Shown: positions 1-6,594 of the stretch, piece by piece
Numbering within the stretch: position 1 is the first letter of the stretch
Layout: every line of letters starts with the position of its first letter
Assembly: GCA_964422855.1 (NCBI GenBank)
Contig: CAYRCS010000027.1
Location: 1 to 13,410, forward strand
Direction of reading: 5' to 3'
Length of the DNA stretch: 13,410 nt
Origin: CAZEYI01 sp964422855
GTDB taxonomy: Bacteria > Patescibacteriota > Gracilibacteria > Absconditabacterales > Absconditicoccaceae
Notes under the pieces: generated by a model
What the model was told of the DNA's origin: nothing
Seen by the model: only the letters and a program-made list of their open reading frames with translations
The model's database searches: none
Made by a program: the position numbers and the translations under genes

Positions 1-162
1 TTGTCCGACGTTTTTCTTTTCTTCGGGACTGAGAGAGCCGAGTGTTTTGAATTCTTCGTTAAGTTGGCCTTTTTTGCCCAAATAGGTGTCAAACCAACTA
101 TCAGCTTGAGCGCTTGTTGTTACTTGTTGGAGTTGGCTTAGAGCGTTTTGTATATCGATCAT
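1..162 (-). CDS. pheS: Phenylalanine--tRNA ligase alpha subunit, N-terminal part (runs off window)
   Basis: Charges tRNA-Phe as the alpha subunit of the cytosolic PheS2PheT2 enzyme. Only the first 54 codons are present. They read MIDIQNALSQLQQ..., then 'YLGKKGQL', 'LGSLSPEEKKNVGQ'. The YLGKKG(x)L block followed by L(x)PEE(R/K)(x)xxGQ is the hallmark of the PheS N-terminal coiled-coil arm that contacts tRNA. The start ATG at 162-160 fits the family N-terminus; a GTG one codon upstream is the alternative. There is no Shine-Dalgarno motif before it. The frame is open at position 1, so the catalytic domain lies outside the window; pheT would be expected beyond it. A plausible promoter lies about 30 bp upstream, and the gene diverges from the ABC ATPase gene. 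Confidence 0.9.
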   Translation of the reverse strand, partial: MIDIQNALSQLQQVTTSAQADSWFDTYLGKKGQLNEEFKTLGSLSPEEKKNVGQ

Positions 163-191
163 CACTATCAATGTGTGGTAAATTTGTCTGG

Positions 192-219
192 ATACTAGTT
201 GTTTGTCCCAGCTTTGCAA
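192..219 (-). promoter_or_regulatory. Putative sigma70-type promoter for pheS
   Basis: On the minus strand, TTGCAA (219-214) and TAGTAT (197-192) are separated by 16 nt. The -10 ends 30 bp before the pheS start. The same TTGC/16-nt/TA..T layout recurs before other genes here. Pattern match only. Confidence 0.35.
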
Positions 220-388
220 GAAATAGTCTTGGTATATTGTGGTCTTGTCACTATTGGATACATTAAAATTATATTTGTCAATCTATTGTGCTGTATGTGT
301 CTGGTGGATTCTGGTATTTTTGCGTTGTAGCTACTATACTTGGATATATTTATATCTTCTATCATCAATGGATCGCAAAGAACACGCT

Positions 389-1042
389 ATGTTGATCAAT
401 ATAAAGGACCTTAGTTGGGCCTATCCAAATGGACATCATTTGGTTTTTGATCATTTTAATTTTGCTCTCTATAAGGGCGATTTTGTTGTTGTACAAGGCA
501 AGTCTGGCACAGGTAAAACAACGCTCGTACACTTTCTTATAGGTAACCATCAGCTTCCTGCTAGAACTATGTATCATGGACAAGAAGATATGTCTAAGTT
601 TTCGGCTAGTGAAATGCAGAGATATAGAAAGAGTATTGGTGTCGTTTTCCAAGATTACAAACTTCTTGATTGGTTGACTGTGGAAGAAAATATAGCATAT
701 CCTCTCAAAATAGCTTGATTGGGACAATCGCTTATCGATATGCAGGTCAAAAAAGTTGCACATCTTTTGCACTTGGAAGATTCTTTGCATACTCCAGTTG
801 AAGTACTCAGTGGAGGACATAAACAAAAGGTTGGTATTGCCAGAGCGCTTGTGAGCAATCCAGAATTTATCATTGCTGATGAGCCTACTGGTAACTTGGA
901 TCGAGAAGAAACCAAGAAAGTGGCAGATACTTTATTGGATCTCAATGCACAGGGGATTACCGTTGTTTTTGTAACACATGATGTACATTTGATAGAATAT
1001 ATGAAACTTAAAAACCCTAAAATCGCAGTGCAACTTATGTAA
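389..1042 (+). CDS. ABC transporter ATP-binding protein, FtsE/LolD/MacB type
   Basis: A 217-residue ATPase that would power or gate a membrane partner at the inner face of the membrane. All motifs are present: Walker A GKSGTGKTT (37-45), Q-loop Gln88 in 'VVFQDYKLLDWLTVEEN', signature LSGGH (140-144), Walker B 'IIADEPTGNLD' with Asp164-Glu165, and H-loop His197. The Q-loop region, running on into 'IAYPLKIAG', is most like FtsE. The Gly of that 'KIAG' is UGA at 716-718; with a standard code the gene would split in two exactly there. I chose ATG 389 because the protein then begins like family members (MLINIKDLSWAYPNG); ATG 368 adds seven residues. The frame stays open upstream to 239, but that T-rich stretch encodes only unconvincing hydrophobic residues. 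No FtsX-like permease follows, so the division role is unproven. Residue 172 is a CGA codon at a variable position. Confidence 0.9.
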
Positions 1043-1061
1043 TTTATAGCTTCTTGTACTC

Positions 1062-1544
1062 ATGACACAATTATTGGCTCAGGCACTAAGAGACCGTATC
1101 AATGCTCGTATTATTCTTTTGGATATACCGTTTTTTTTGCAAGAAGAGGTAGATAGATTTTTGCAATATGTGCATTATTATAAACTCAAGAATATAGAAA
1201 AGCACTTGGATGTTTTTTGTGATTATTTGTTGTATTTGGACAAAGATTATACTGCGCAGCTTATCTCTTATCTTCAAAAGGGAGATATTGCAGCCAATAC
1301 TTTTGCTCCTGATGGTGTCTCTGAGGAACATATGTCGTATTATTTGTCTGCTTATGGTAAAGACACTATACAAACTGCTCAATTGTTACCTATGTTGGTT
1401 CGTGGTGGTTTTGATACTTACACAGTCTTGACGATGATGCTGTGTGTAAAATGACTTTTTTTGCTTACTGCTACTGAATTTTGTCATGCGAGTAGTACGA
1501 GAATATCCTTATATGATCGCTTGTTGACGTCAGTACGCGTATAA
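1062..1544 (+). CDS. Hypothetical protein, mostly helical
   Basis: 160 residues, read through one UGA (1452-1454) as Gly; the standard code would cut it at residue 130. It lies 19 bp downstream of the ABC ATPase gene on the same strand, so the two are probably co-transcribed. The sequence is rich in Leu, Tyr and Asp and looks like a soluble helical protein: no signal peptide, no clear membrane segment and no motif I recognise. It occupies the place where ftsX would follow ftsE but is not an FtsX, which has four membrane helices. The start ATG has no Shine-Dalgarno sequence. The frame without TAA/TAG, the tight spacing and ordinary codon use support a real gene; its function is unknown. Confidence 0.7.
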
Positions 1545-1546
1545 CC

Positions 1547-1574
1547 TTGCGAATGTATTCTAAATCACTATAGG
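1547..1574 (+). promoter_or_regulatory. Putative promoter for hrcA
   Basis: TTGCGA (1547-1552), 16 nt, TATAGG (1569-1574), ending 29 bp before the hrcA ATG. No CIRCE-type operator (TTAGCACTC-N9-GAGTGCTAA) is visible here or elsewhere in the window. Pattern match only. Confidence 0.3.
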
Positions 1575-1603
1575 TATCGTGTTTATCGCGATATTTTTGT
1601 GAT

Positions 1604-2275
1604 ATGCAGGATCCAAAACTATTGTTGCTGCTTGATATTGTCATAGAACACTATATCTCTAAATGAGATCCTATAGGATCTAAGTTTTTGCATAGTTTGG
1701 AAGACGTAGAATACGCTCCTTCCACGCTCAGAAAATATCTAAATGTCTTGGAGAAATCTGGCTTAGTATACCAACCATACAATAGTTCTGGTAGGATACC
1801 TACTGTCAAAGGATTGAGTATGTATATCGAACAACAGATACACGAAGATGTCAAAGACATAGAAGCAGAGGAAATGGATATCAAAAACGCCAGAATGGAT
1901 CTTAAGCGTTTGGTGGAAGCTTTGGGTAGTGTGGCAGATGGAGTAGTTGCAGGATTCCTAAAAAACGATGAATATTTTTTCTTATGAATTAATAATCTCT
2001 TAAAAGAGGACTTACATGAAGATTATAAACCAGTGAGAGAGATTATTAAATTTATCGAAAGCAAAAAGATTATAACACTACTTGATGAAAAGCTTATGAA
2101 GAGAAATCAAATATATTATAGTTTTTTTGAGTGAGATGATGTAGTGATTTCATGTTTGTATACTAAGATTAATATAGCAGGATATGATTGTGTTATGACT
2201 GTTCTTGGTCCTACGAGAGTTAATTATAGAAAAAATGTTGCTATCTTACAGAGAGTTTTGCAAACATTAGCATAG
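1604..2275 (+). CDS. hrcA: Heat-inducible transcription repressor HrcA (short form)
   Basis: DNA-binding repressor of heat-shock genes. The N-terminal winged helix is clear: 'IVIEHYISKGDPIGSKFL' (Gly21 is UGA at 1664-1666, matching the family's T(G/A)EPVGS), 'APSTLRKYLNVLEKSGLVYQP', then the wing motif GRIPT (63-67) followed by KG. The C-terminus carries the family signature 'VLGPTRVNYRKNVAIL' (GPTR at 202-205). Three UGA codons are read as Gly, also at 1985-1987 and within 'FFEGDDV'. At 223 residues it is much shorter than the roughly 340 of typical HrcA; the inserted domain of the GAF-like region is missing, which I believe is common in CPR. The usual partners grpE, dnaK and dnaJ do not follow: an unrelated gene starts 3 bp after the stop. 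Start ATG 1604 gives the normal N-terminus. Confidence 0.93.
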
Positions 2276-2278
2276 ATT

Positions 2279-2653
2279 ATGGTTGATAAACTCAATGAGC
2301 TATCAGAATCAGAGAAGAAAAAATCTCCTGAAGACAAAAACAAGGAGAATCCTTTTCGTTTTGAACAACAAGAGCTTGCGTCTTTGCGCTTGTCTATAGA
2401 AGAAAAGAGAGATTATGATCTTGAGAAATCAGGCCAAATATATGAGAAAAAGAAGCCTTTGATACAAAATAATGTTCATAAAAAATCTTTGGATATTGTC
2501 TGATTGCCTCCGATAAACCAGGAAGGCTTGCAAAAGAGGAAGGAATCTGCACAATCTGTGGTAACTATGGTGCAGGACGCAAAAAATGATACAGGAATTG
2601 TAGGTGTGTTGTGATCTTGGGCTGATCGTATTTTACATGGTGTGGACTTATAG
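2279..2653 (+). CDS. Hypothetical charged protein in the hrcA-nudix cluster
   Basis: 124 residues with two UGA codons read as Gly (2501-2503 and in 'VLGSWADR'). The first ~75 residues are very rich in Lys and Glu and probably helical or disordered ('ESEKKKSPEDKNKEN', 'SIEEKRDYDLEKS'); the last ~45 ('GIVGVLGSWADRILHGVDL') are more hydrophobic and might be amphipathic. It starts 3 bp after hrcA and ends 5 bp before the Nudix gene, so translation is probably coupled. It sits where grpE often follows hrcA and shares GrpE's acidic/basic N-terminal style, but I see no GrpE core motif. No signal peptide. Function unknown. Confidence 0.75.
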
Positions 2654-2658
2654 GTATT

Positions 2659-3159
2659 ATGCAACAGGTTATACAAAGTGCAGGTGGTATAGTTTATCGT
2701 ATTGCAGACGATGGAGATCCAAAATTTCTATTGCTCAAAAGATATGCTGTTTCCAAAAAAATTGAACGAGTAGCTCCAAAAGGTAAGATAGAGGCTGGAG
2801 AATCTGTAGAAGCCGCGGCACTGAGAGAAATTAGCGAAGAAGCTGGCATTCCTATCAATAAGATGAAGCTAGGAGAGCAAGTTGGTATTACAAAACTTAG
2901 AAGTGACGATACTCACAAAGGACAGCTCAATAAAGATACCACTTATTTTCTTGTAGAATATACTGGAGACCCTACACTTGTGAGTATAGAAGATGGAGGA
3001 TGATTTACGGGTAATTATAAATGGGCTACCTTGCCTGAAGTACTGGCTTTGGTCTATTATCAGGATATTAGAGAGCTTGTAAGAAAGGCGTATCACCTTA
3101 TCAAAGATAGGAATAAGAATCAATCGATCAAATCGGCATTTATGCAGCTTCTAGATTAG
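2659..3159 (+). CDS. Nudix hydrolase (MutT/Ap4A-hydrolase type)
   Basis: 166-residue cytosolic hydrolase of a nucleoside diphosphate linked to another moiety. The Nudix box is perfect at residues 42-64: G42-x5-E48-x7-R56-E57-xx-E60-E61-x-G63. The N-terminus 'QSAGGIVYRI' is the usual first strand. The residue three before the PKG motif (residue 37, 'IE-CGA-VAPKG') is encoded by CGA; in this family that place is usually Trp (W-x-x-PKG), which suggests CGA=Trp. One UGA at 3001-3003 is read as Gly, and the tail then continues to a TAG. The ending 'YKWATLPEVLALVYYQDIRELV' resembles Nudix proteins of the diadenosine polyphosphate or dinucleoside group, but the substrate cannot be told. It follows the previous gene by 5 bp and precedes the next by 9 bp. 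Confidence 0.94.
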
Positions 3160-3168
3160 TGGTTTTAT

Positions 3169-3753
3169 ATGTCGGTATCTGATATGCTTCATACGATAAT
3201 GCAGTGATCTGAGTGTGTGCATATCGTCCATGATAATGGAGGACTTTTGGTTTGTCCCGATCTGCATAACAAACAACAAATTGAACGTCTAAAAGATAAA
3301 GTTAGTGCTATATTTTCGCCTTATGTATGTGATCCAACTGATTTTGCAAAATATTGGCCAGATGTGCCAGTATATTTTCATAATGATGTATTGGCTTGAT
3401 GATTGGTAGATATATTTAGAATACAAGCATATGCTATTGATGGAGTAGGTTTTGACTATATAATATCTACGTGATCTACGCGTATATATTATCAGCATGT
3501 GCCTTATGTATCTGGCGATTGGTATACTGCTATAGTTTCACATCAGTTGCCTATAGATCTCTGATTGTTTCGTTTGTATGAAGGCCTCGATAGTGCCTTA
3601 CATATAGCTCAAGAACTTCATGCTCGTACTGTTGTTCCTCTTCATGTGAAGACAGACGAGCTTGCTATAGATTATTGTAGAAATATCATGCTTTATAATT
3701 CGGGGGTACCCAAATACCTCAAGCCTTGACAATATGTTGTCCATGGCGTATAA
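3169..3753 (+). CDS. Hypothetical protein, possible metallo-beta-lactamase fold lacking the metal site
   Basis: 194 residues, with six UGA codons read as Gly, two of them adjacent (3397-3402). The last third, 'GLFRLYEGLDSALHIAQELHARTVVPLHVKT', is laid out like UlaG-type metallo-beta-lactamase proteins ('..EEAAELAKLIKPKVVIPMHYNT'), and the end 'VPKYLKPGQYVV' resembles their '..vLkPGE'. The segment 'GGLLVCPDLHN' could be the early strand ('GG..il.DP'). The HxHxDH motif is absent: the aligned place reads 'SPYVCDPTDF'. If the fold call is right, this is a non-catalytic or repurposed member. The match is from memory of family patterns and is weak. It lies 9 bp after the Nudix gene, probably in the same transcript. 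No signal peptide or membrane segment. Confidence 0.75.
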
Positions 3754-3758
3754 AACGG

Positions 3759-3788
3759 TTGCAATTTGTCCGTTTTTGGGTATATACT
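3759..3788 (+). promoter_or_regulatory. Putative promoter for the hibernation-like gene and greA
   Basis: TTGCAA (3759-3764) followed after 18 nt by TATACT (3783-3788); with a 16-nt spacer the -10 would be TATATA (3781-3786). It lies in the 65-bp gap after the preceding gene, 30 bp before ATG 3819. Pattern match only. Confidence 0.35.
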
Positions 3789-3818
3789 TTGCTTGTTATT
3801 TACATCCTTACTTGCTTC

Positions 3819-4250
3819 ATGCCTGTAAAAAAAGCTACCGCTTCTCCAAAGGAGCCTACCACTAAGAAAGCGCCTGCTAAAAAAGCTTCTTCAAAGCCTG
3901 TCGCAAAAGCAGAAACTGAAGAATGATCAACAAGTCACAATGTCTCTATTATTGCGAAATTGTATAATGTAGAGCTTGTTATGCAAGATGCTATCAAAAA
4001 GGCTGTTAGTAAGAATTTGGCAGGCAAGATGGATTCTTATCTAAAAAAACTATCTAGCAAAAAAGATGCTGTGGTTTCCTTGGATTATAAAATAGAGAGA
4101 AATAAGCATAACAAATATGATGGGAAATTTCGTCTTTCATTTGATGGAAAGCAGTATATGTATATGACTAAGACTTCATTTAAGTTTGTAGAAGATATCG
4201 TAAGTCATGCATTTGATCATTTCAAACTTATGTTATCTGAAACAAAATAA
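3819..4250 (+). CDS. Ribosome-hibernation-factor-like protein (HPF/RaiA-like) with Lys/Ala/Pro tail
   Basis: 143 residues, with one UGA (3924-3926) read as Gly joining two parts. Residues 1-36 are a low-complexity Lys/Ala/Pro/Thr tail ('KKAPAKKASSKPVAK'), like the basic tails of histone-H1-like bacterial proteins. From about residue 48 the pattern resembles HPF/YfiA: a helix 'MQDAIKKAVSKNLAGKMDSYLKKL', a strand 'AVVSLDYKIERNKHNKYDGKF', a strand 'RLSFDGKQYMYMTKT', then a helix 'VEDIVSHAFDHFKLMLSE' (family: '..dmyaAID.a.dkLe.ql'). If correct it would bind the small ribosomal subunit and hold ribosomes inactive. The match is structural and not strong; another RNA- or DNA-binding role is possible. 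ATG 3819 was chosen because it starts the basic tail and follows a promoter-like site. greA begins 28 bp downstream. Confidence 0.78.
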
Positions 4251-4278
4251 GTTTTTATCTTTCGTTCTCTAGATTATT

Positions 4279-4758
4279 ATGCCAAAAAATTATCTTACCA
4301 AAGAGGGATATGAAAAATTAGTAGCGGAGCTTCATGATCTTAAACAGGCTCAACTTCCAGCCGTTATCCAAAGAATATCAGAAGCTAGAGAGATGTGAGA
4401 TCTATCAGAAAACTTTGATTATAAGTCTGCATTGGAGGATAGAGATCTTATCGATAACAGAATAGCTGAGGTTGAAAGACTGATCGAGGATGTAGAAATT
4501 ATATCTGACAAGAAGCATGCTAAATGAGATACTGTAGTAGATTATGGTTCTCGCGTAACTGTCAAAATGGAAGATGGTAAAAAGTCTACCGTAACTATAG
4601 TAGGTTCATGAGAAGTAGCTATCCAAGATGATGAATTATTTATCTCTCTTGATTCTCCTTTGGGACAAGCTATCAGAGGGAAAAAGCCTGGAGAGACAGT
4701 AACTATGAGGATGTCTACAGGAAGACAGTTAGTAGAAATAGTCGATGTGAAATATTAA
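4279..4758 (+). CDS. greA: Transcription elongation factor GreA
   Basis: 159 residues, the family's usual length. It enters the RNA polymerase secondary channel and stimulates cleavage of backtracked RNA. The N-terminal coiled coil runs from 'YLTKEGYEKLVAELHDLK' to about residue 75. The tip reads 'EAREMGDLSENFDYKSA' with the acidic residues Asp41 and Glu44 that help hold the catalytic metal. The Gly before Asp41 is near invariant in GreA and is UGA here (4396-4398). Two more UGA codons are Gly, in 'KHAKGDTV' and 'VGSGEVA'. The C-terminal FKBP-like domain is normal: 'SLDSPLGQAIRGKKPGETV'. Because of the UGAs the standard code leaves only fragments, so the gene is easily missed. It follows the hibernation-like gene by 28 bp. 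Its stop overlaps the end of the convergent gene by 4 bp. Confidence 0.97.
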
Positions 4759-5702
4759 TCTTGCGTCTTAATATCTATAATTGGTGTTAGTCTATTGAAA
4801 TTTATATTGAAGCCTAAGTGGCATGAAATGCTTGCATTATCTGCCACTTTTTCTGTATAGGTTATTTTTACTTCTGTTCATGAGCCACTTATTGATTTGT
4901 GTGTGGCGGTATCTATTATCTGTTGGCATGATGCAGGGATAGTATCTATCTTGTTTTGAATGTATTGTTCATCTATAAAGTTTATAGCTTCAGATATATC
5001 TAACAATAAGTCGTCAGTTTCCGGAACTATCTTGTATGGCTTATTCGCATCTGAAAAGGCTATTCGGGATGCGTCGTTCGTCTTATAATAAGTGATCCCA
5101 GGGTATGATGTAAAGTTGTCATATGCTCATTCTATGAGCTGATCTTGTAGCTCTTTACAGTTCTCCTCACACGTTTCTGGTGTAATAGTGATGATGGGGA
5201 TATCTTCTAATACCAATACGATGCTGTTGTCTACTTTCTTGGCTATGAGATTATTGATGTTGCTTGTATCTATAACTATCAATTCTTTTGGGAAATAAGT
5301 ATTTTTGTTTTGTATAATGAGTTCTTGATTTGCTATATATATACTTTCCACCTTTATGATGACTATGTTTTTTAGTTCATTTACTATCTTCCCATACACC
5401 TGTATATTTTTGTGTGTATATGTATTGAGATTTATGTTGGTACTTATGAGTCCAAATTTTCTATTGGTGTTTGTGTTGATAGTATGCGTGTATATAGGGA
5501 AATTGTTTGCACTCACGAGGTATCAACTGATAGCTATGTTCTTACCTTCTTCTAATCCATCGGGAGCAATTATATTCACCATGCTTGTTTCAGATCCATC
5601 CGCTTTTTGTGTTAATTGTCCTATCATTAATAATACCGCAATACAAAAAAATATTACTTTCGTAATGTTGTTGTAATTGGTATGTATCTTTCTGATCACC
5701 AT
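4755..5702 (-). CDS. Hypothetical secreted or membrane-anchored protein
   Basis: 315 residues, with three UGA codons read as Gly (5525-5523, 5129-5127 and 4880-4878). The N-terminus has basic residues, then a hydrophobic stretch at about 16-31 ('VIFFCIAVLLMIG'), so it is a Sec signal peptide or an N-terminal anchor. The rest is beta-rich with many Asn, Ile and Thr, for example 'HKNIQVYGKIVNELKNIVIIKVESI', which might be a small OB-like barrel. Near residue 180 two close Cys ('PETCEENCKE') could form a disulfide or bind metal. I recognise no family. Start ATG 5702 lies 22 bp after the tRNA-Arg gene on the same strand, so it may be read from the tRNA promoter. Its stop overlaps greA's by 4 bp, and no terminator is visible between them. 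One CGA occurs at residue 213. Confidence 0.85.
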
Positions 5703-5724
5703 ATTGTATTGCTTTGGATCTAAT

Positions 5725-5796
5725 TGGGCCCTCCGGGAATTGAACCCGGATTACACCTTTCGCAAAGGTGTGTCCTATCCATTGAACGAAGAGCCC
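5725..5796 (-). tRNA. tRNA-Arg, anticodon GCG
   Basis: A 72-nt cloverleaf on the minus strand. The acceptor stem GGGCTCT pairs with AGGGCCC (one G-U), with A73 as discriminator. D arm GTTC/GGAC has the arginine-typical loop AATGGATA. The anticodon stem CACCT/AGGTG encloses loop TTGCGAA, giving anticodon GCG. The variable loop is 4 nt; the T arm CCGGG/CCCGG encloses TTCAATT. CCA is not encoded. A20 and C35, arginine identity elements, are present. Most bacteria use anticodon ACG, edited to ICG, to read CGU, CGC and CGA. A GCG anticodon should read only CGU and CGC, leaving CGA without this decoder, which fits the evidence here that CGA is not arginine. Confidence 0.95.
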
Positions 5797-5808
5797 TAAC
5801 GATATGCG

Positions 5809-5836
5809 ATTGTATCTATTTTGGCCATGAACTCAA
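5809..5836 (-). promoter_or_regulatory. Putative promoter for tRNA-Arg
   Basis: On the minus strand, TTGAGT (5836-5831), 16 nt, TACAAT (5814-5809), with 12 bp to the tRNA 5' end. The spacing is right for a tRNA promoter with a short leader. It may also serve the secreted-protein gene downstream. Confidence 0.4.
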
Positions 5837-5859
5837 TGTGTAATTTGCTTGCGTAAAAT

Positions 5860-5887
5860 TTGCTTTTTTGCTACGAAGCTATATACT
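5860..5887 (+). promoter_or_regulatory. Putative promoter for the conserved Patescibacteria gene
   Basis: TTGCTT (5860-5865), 16 nt, TATACT (5882-5887), ending 28 bp before ATG 5916. It is back-to-back with the tRNA-Arg promoter in a 119-bp intergenic region. Confidence 0.4.
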
Positions 5888-5915
5888 TAAATATCTTTAT
5901 TATTTGGCTACAAAA

Positions 5916-6575
5916 ATGTCAGAAACAAAAACAAAAACAGCAACAACAGAGTGAACAAAAGCACCAAAAGCAGAGAAACAGTCTAAAAAAGTTGTTTCTC
6001 TAGAAGCTATGGAAAAGTATGCTTCTATGGTACATTTTGTCAAAAACACTATCGGTACTATAGAAGGTGATCTCAAAAGAATTAAGGCTATATTGGCTAA
6101 GATGGAATCGTTTGATGCTAGTGATGTTGCTAGTTTGGTGACTGATACCCAATTGGATGAAGTCATGGGATCGCAGGGCTTGCAATCATATACTGAAGAA
6201 GATGCTCAAGTTGTAGAATGAGTGTTTGATGGTTACTTTATGATAGGAGCGGATCAAAAAAAATATCCAGTCCCACTTAATTATGCAAGTAAAACCAAAC
6301 TTGTCCCTGGAGATATGCTCAAACTCAAGATTTTGACAGATGGAAAGTTTGTGTATAAGCTTATCCGTCCTGTAGAAAGAAAGCACGTTAGAGGAGTCTT
6401 ATCTAAGACTGATGACAATAAGTTTGTTGCTATGACAGATGATGGAAAGACGTTCTTCCTCAATCAAGCTGCCGTCACTTTTTTCAAAGGCAAAACAGGC
6501 GATGAATTATATATCATTACTAATGCTGAAGGAGCTGGTAGTTTCGCAGCGATCGAAGCTGTTATTAAAAAATAA
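5916..6575 (+). CDS. Conserved Patescibacteria protein of unknown function
   Basis: 219 residues with two UGA codons read as Gly ('TTEGTK' and, at 6219-6221, 'VVEGVF'). Residues 1-30 are a Lys/Thr/Ala-rich tail. Residues 30-95 are probably helical ('MEKYASMVHFVKNTIGTIEGDLKR' region). From about 102 comes a beta domain: 'GVFDGYFMIGADQKKYPVP', 'NYASKTKLVPGDMLKLKI', 'KLIRPVERKHVRGVL', ending 'AAIEAVIKK'. From memory, the blocks (E)GVFDG...YPVP.NYASKSKLV.GD.LKL and PVER are shared by a widespread CPR protein that databases leave unnamed; its role is unknown to me. The second UGA falls on the conserved Gly before VFDG. The gene is probably monocistronic: its own promoter-like site upstream and a strong hairpin terminator 21 bp after the TAA. 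Confidence 0.9.
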
Positions 6576-6594
6576 TTGTGTTTTATAATGAAAT

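Noticed and set aside
239..388. In-frame N-terminal extension of the ABC ATPase, hydrophobic from a GTG at 239
   Set aside because: Family members begin at the MLINIKDLSW-type strand, and the extension is T-rich intergenic DNA that only happens to stay open.
1575..1593. TATCG-N9-CGATA inverted repeat before hrcA with CIRCE-like spacing
   Set aside because: Arms are only 5 bp and do not resemble TTAGCACTC; likely chance in A/T-rich DNA.
5356..5676. Hydrophobic + strand open frame opposite the secreted-protein gene
   Set aside because: It is the antisense shadow of a longer minus-strand gene with signal peptide and continuous frame.
5725..5796. Reading the tRNA anticodon as TGC (Ala)
   Set aside because: The 7-nt loop closed by CACCT/AGGTG centres on GCG, and the acceptor stem lacks the G3-U70 pair required for Ala.
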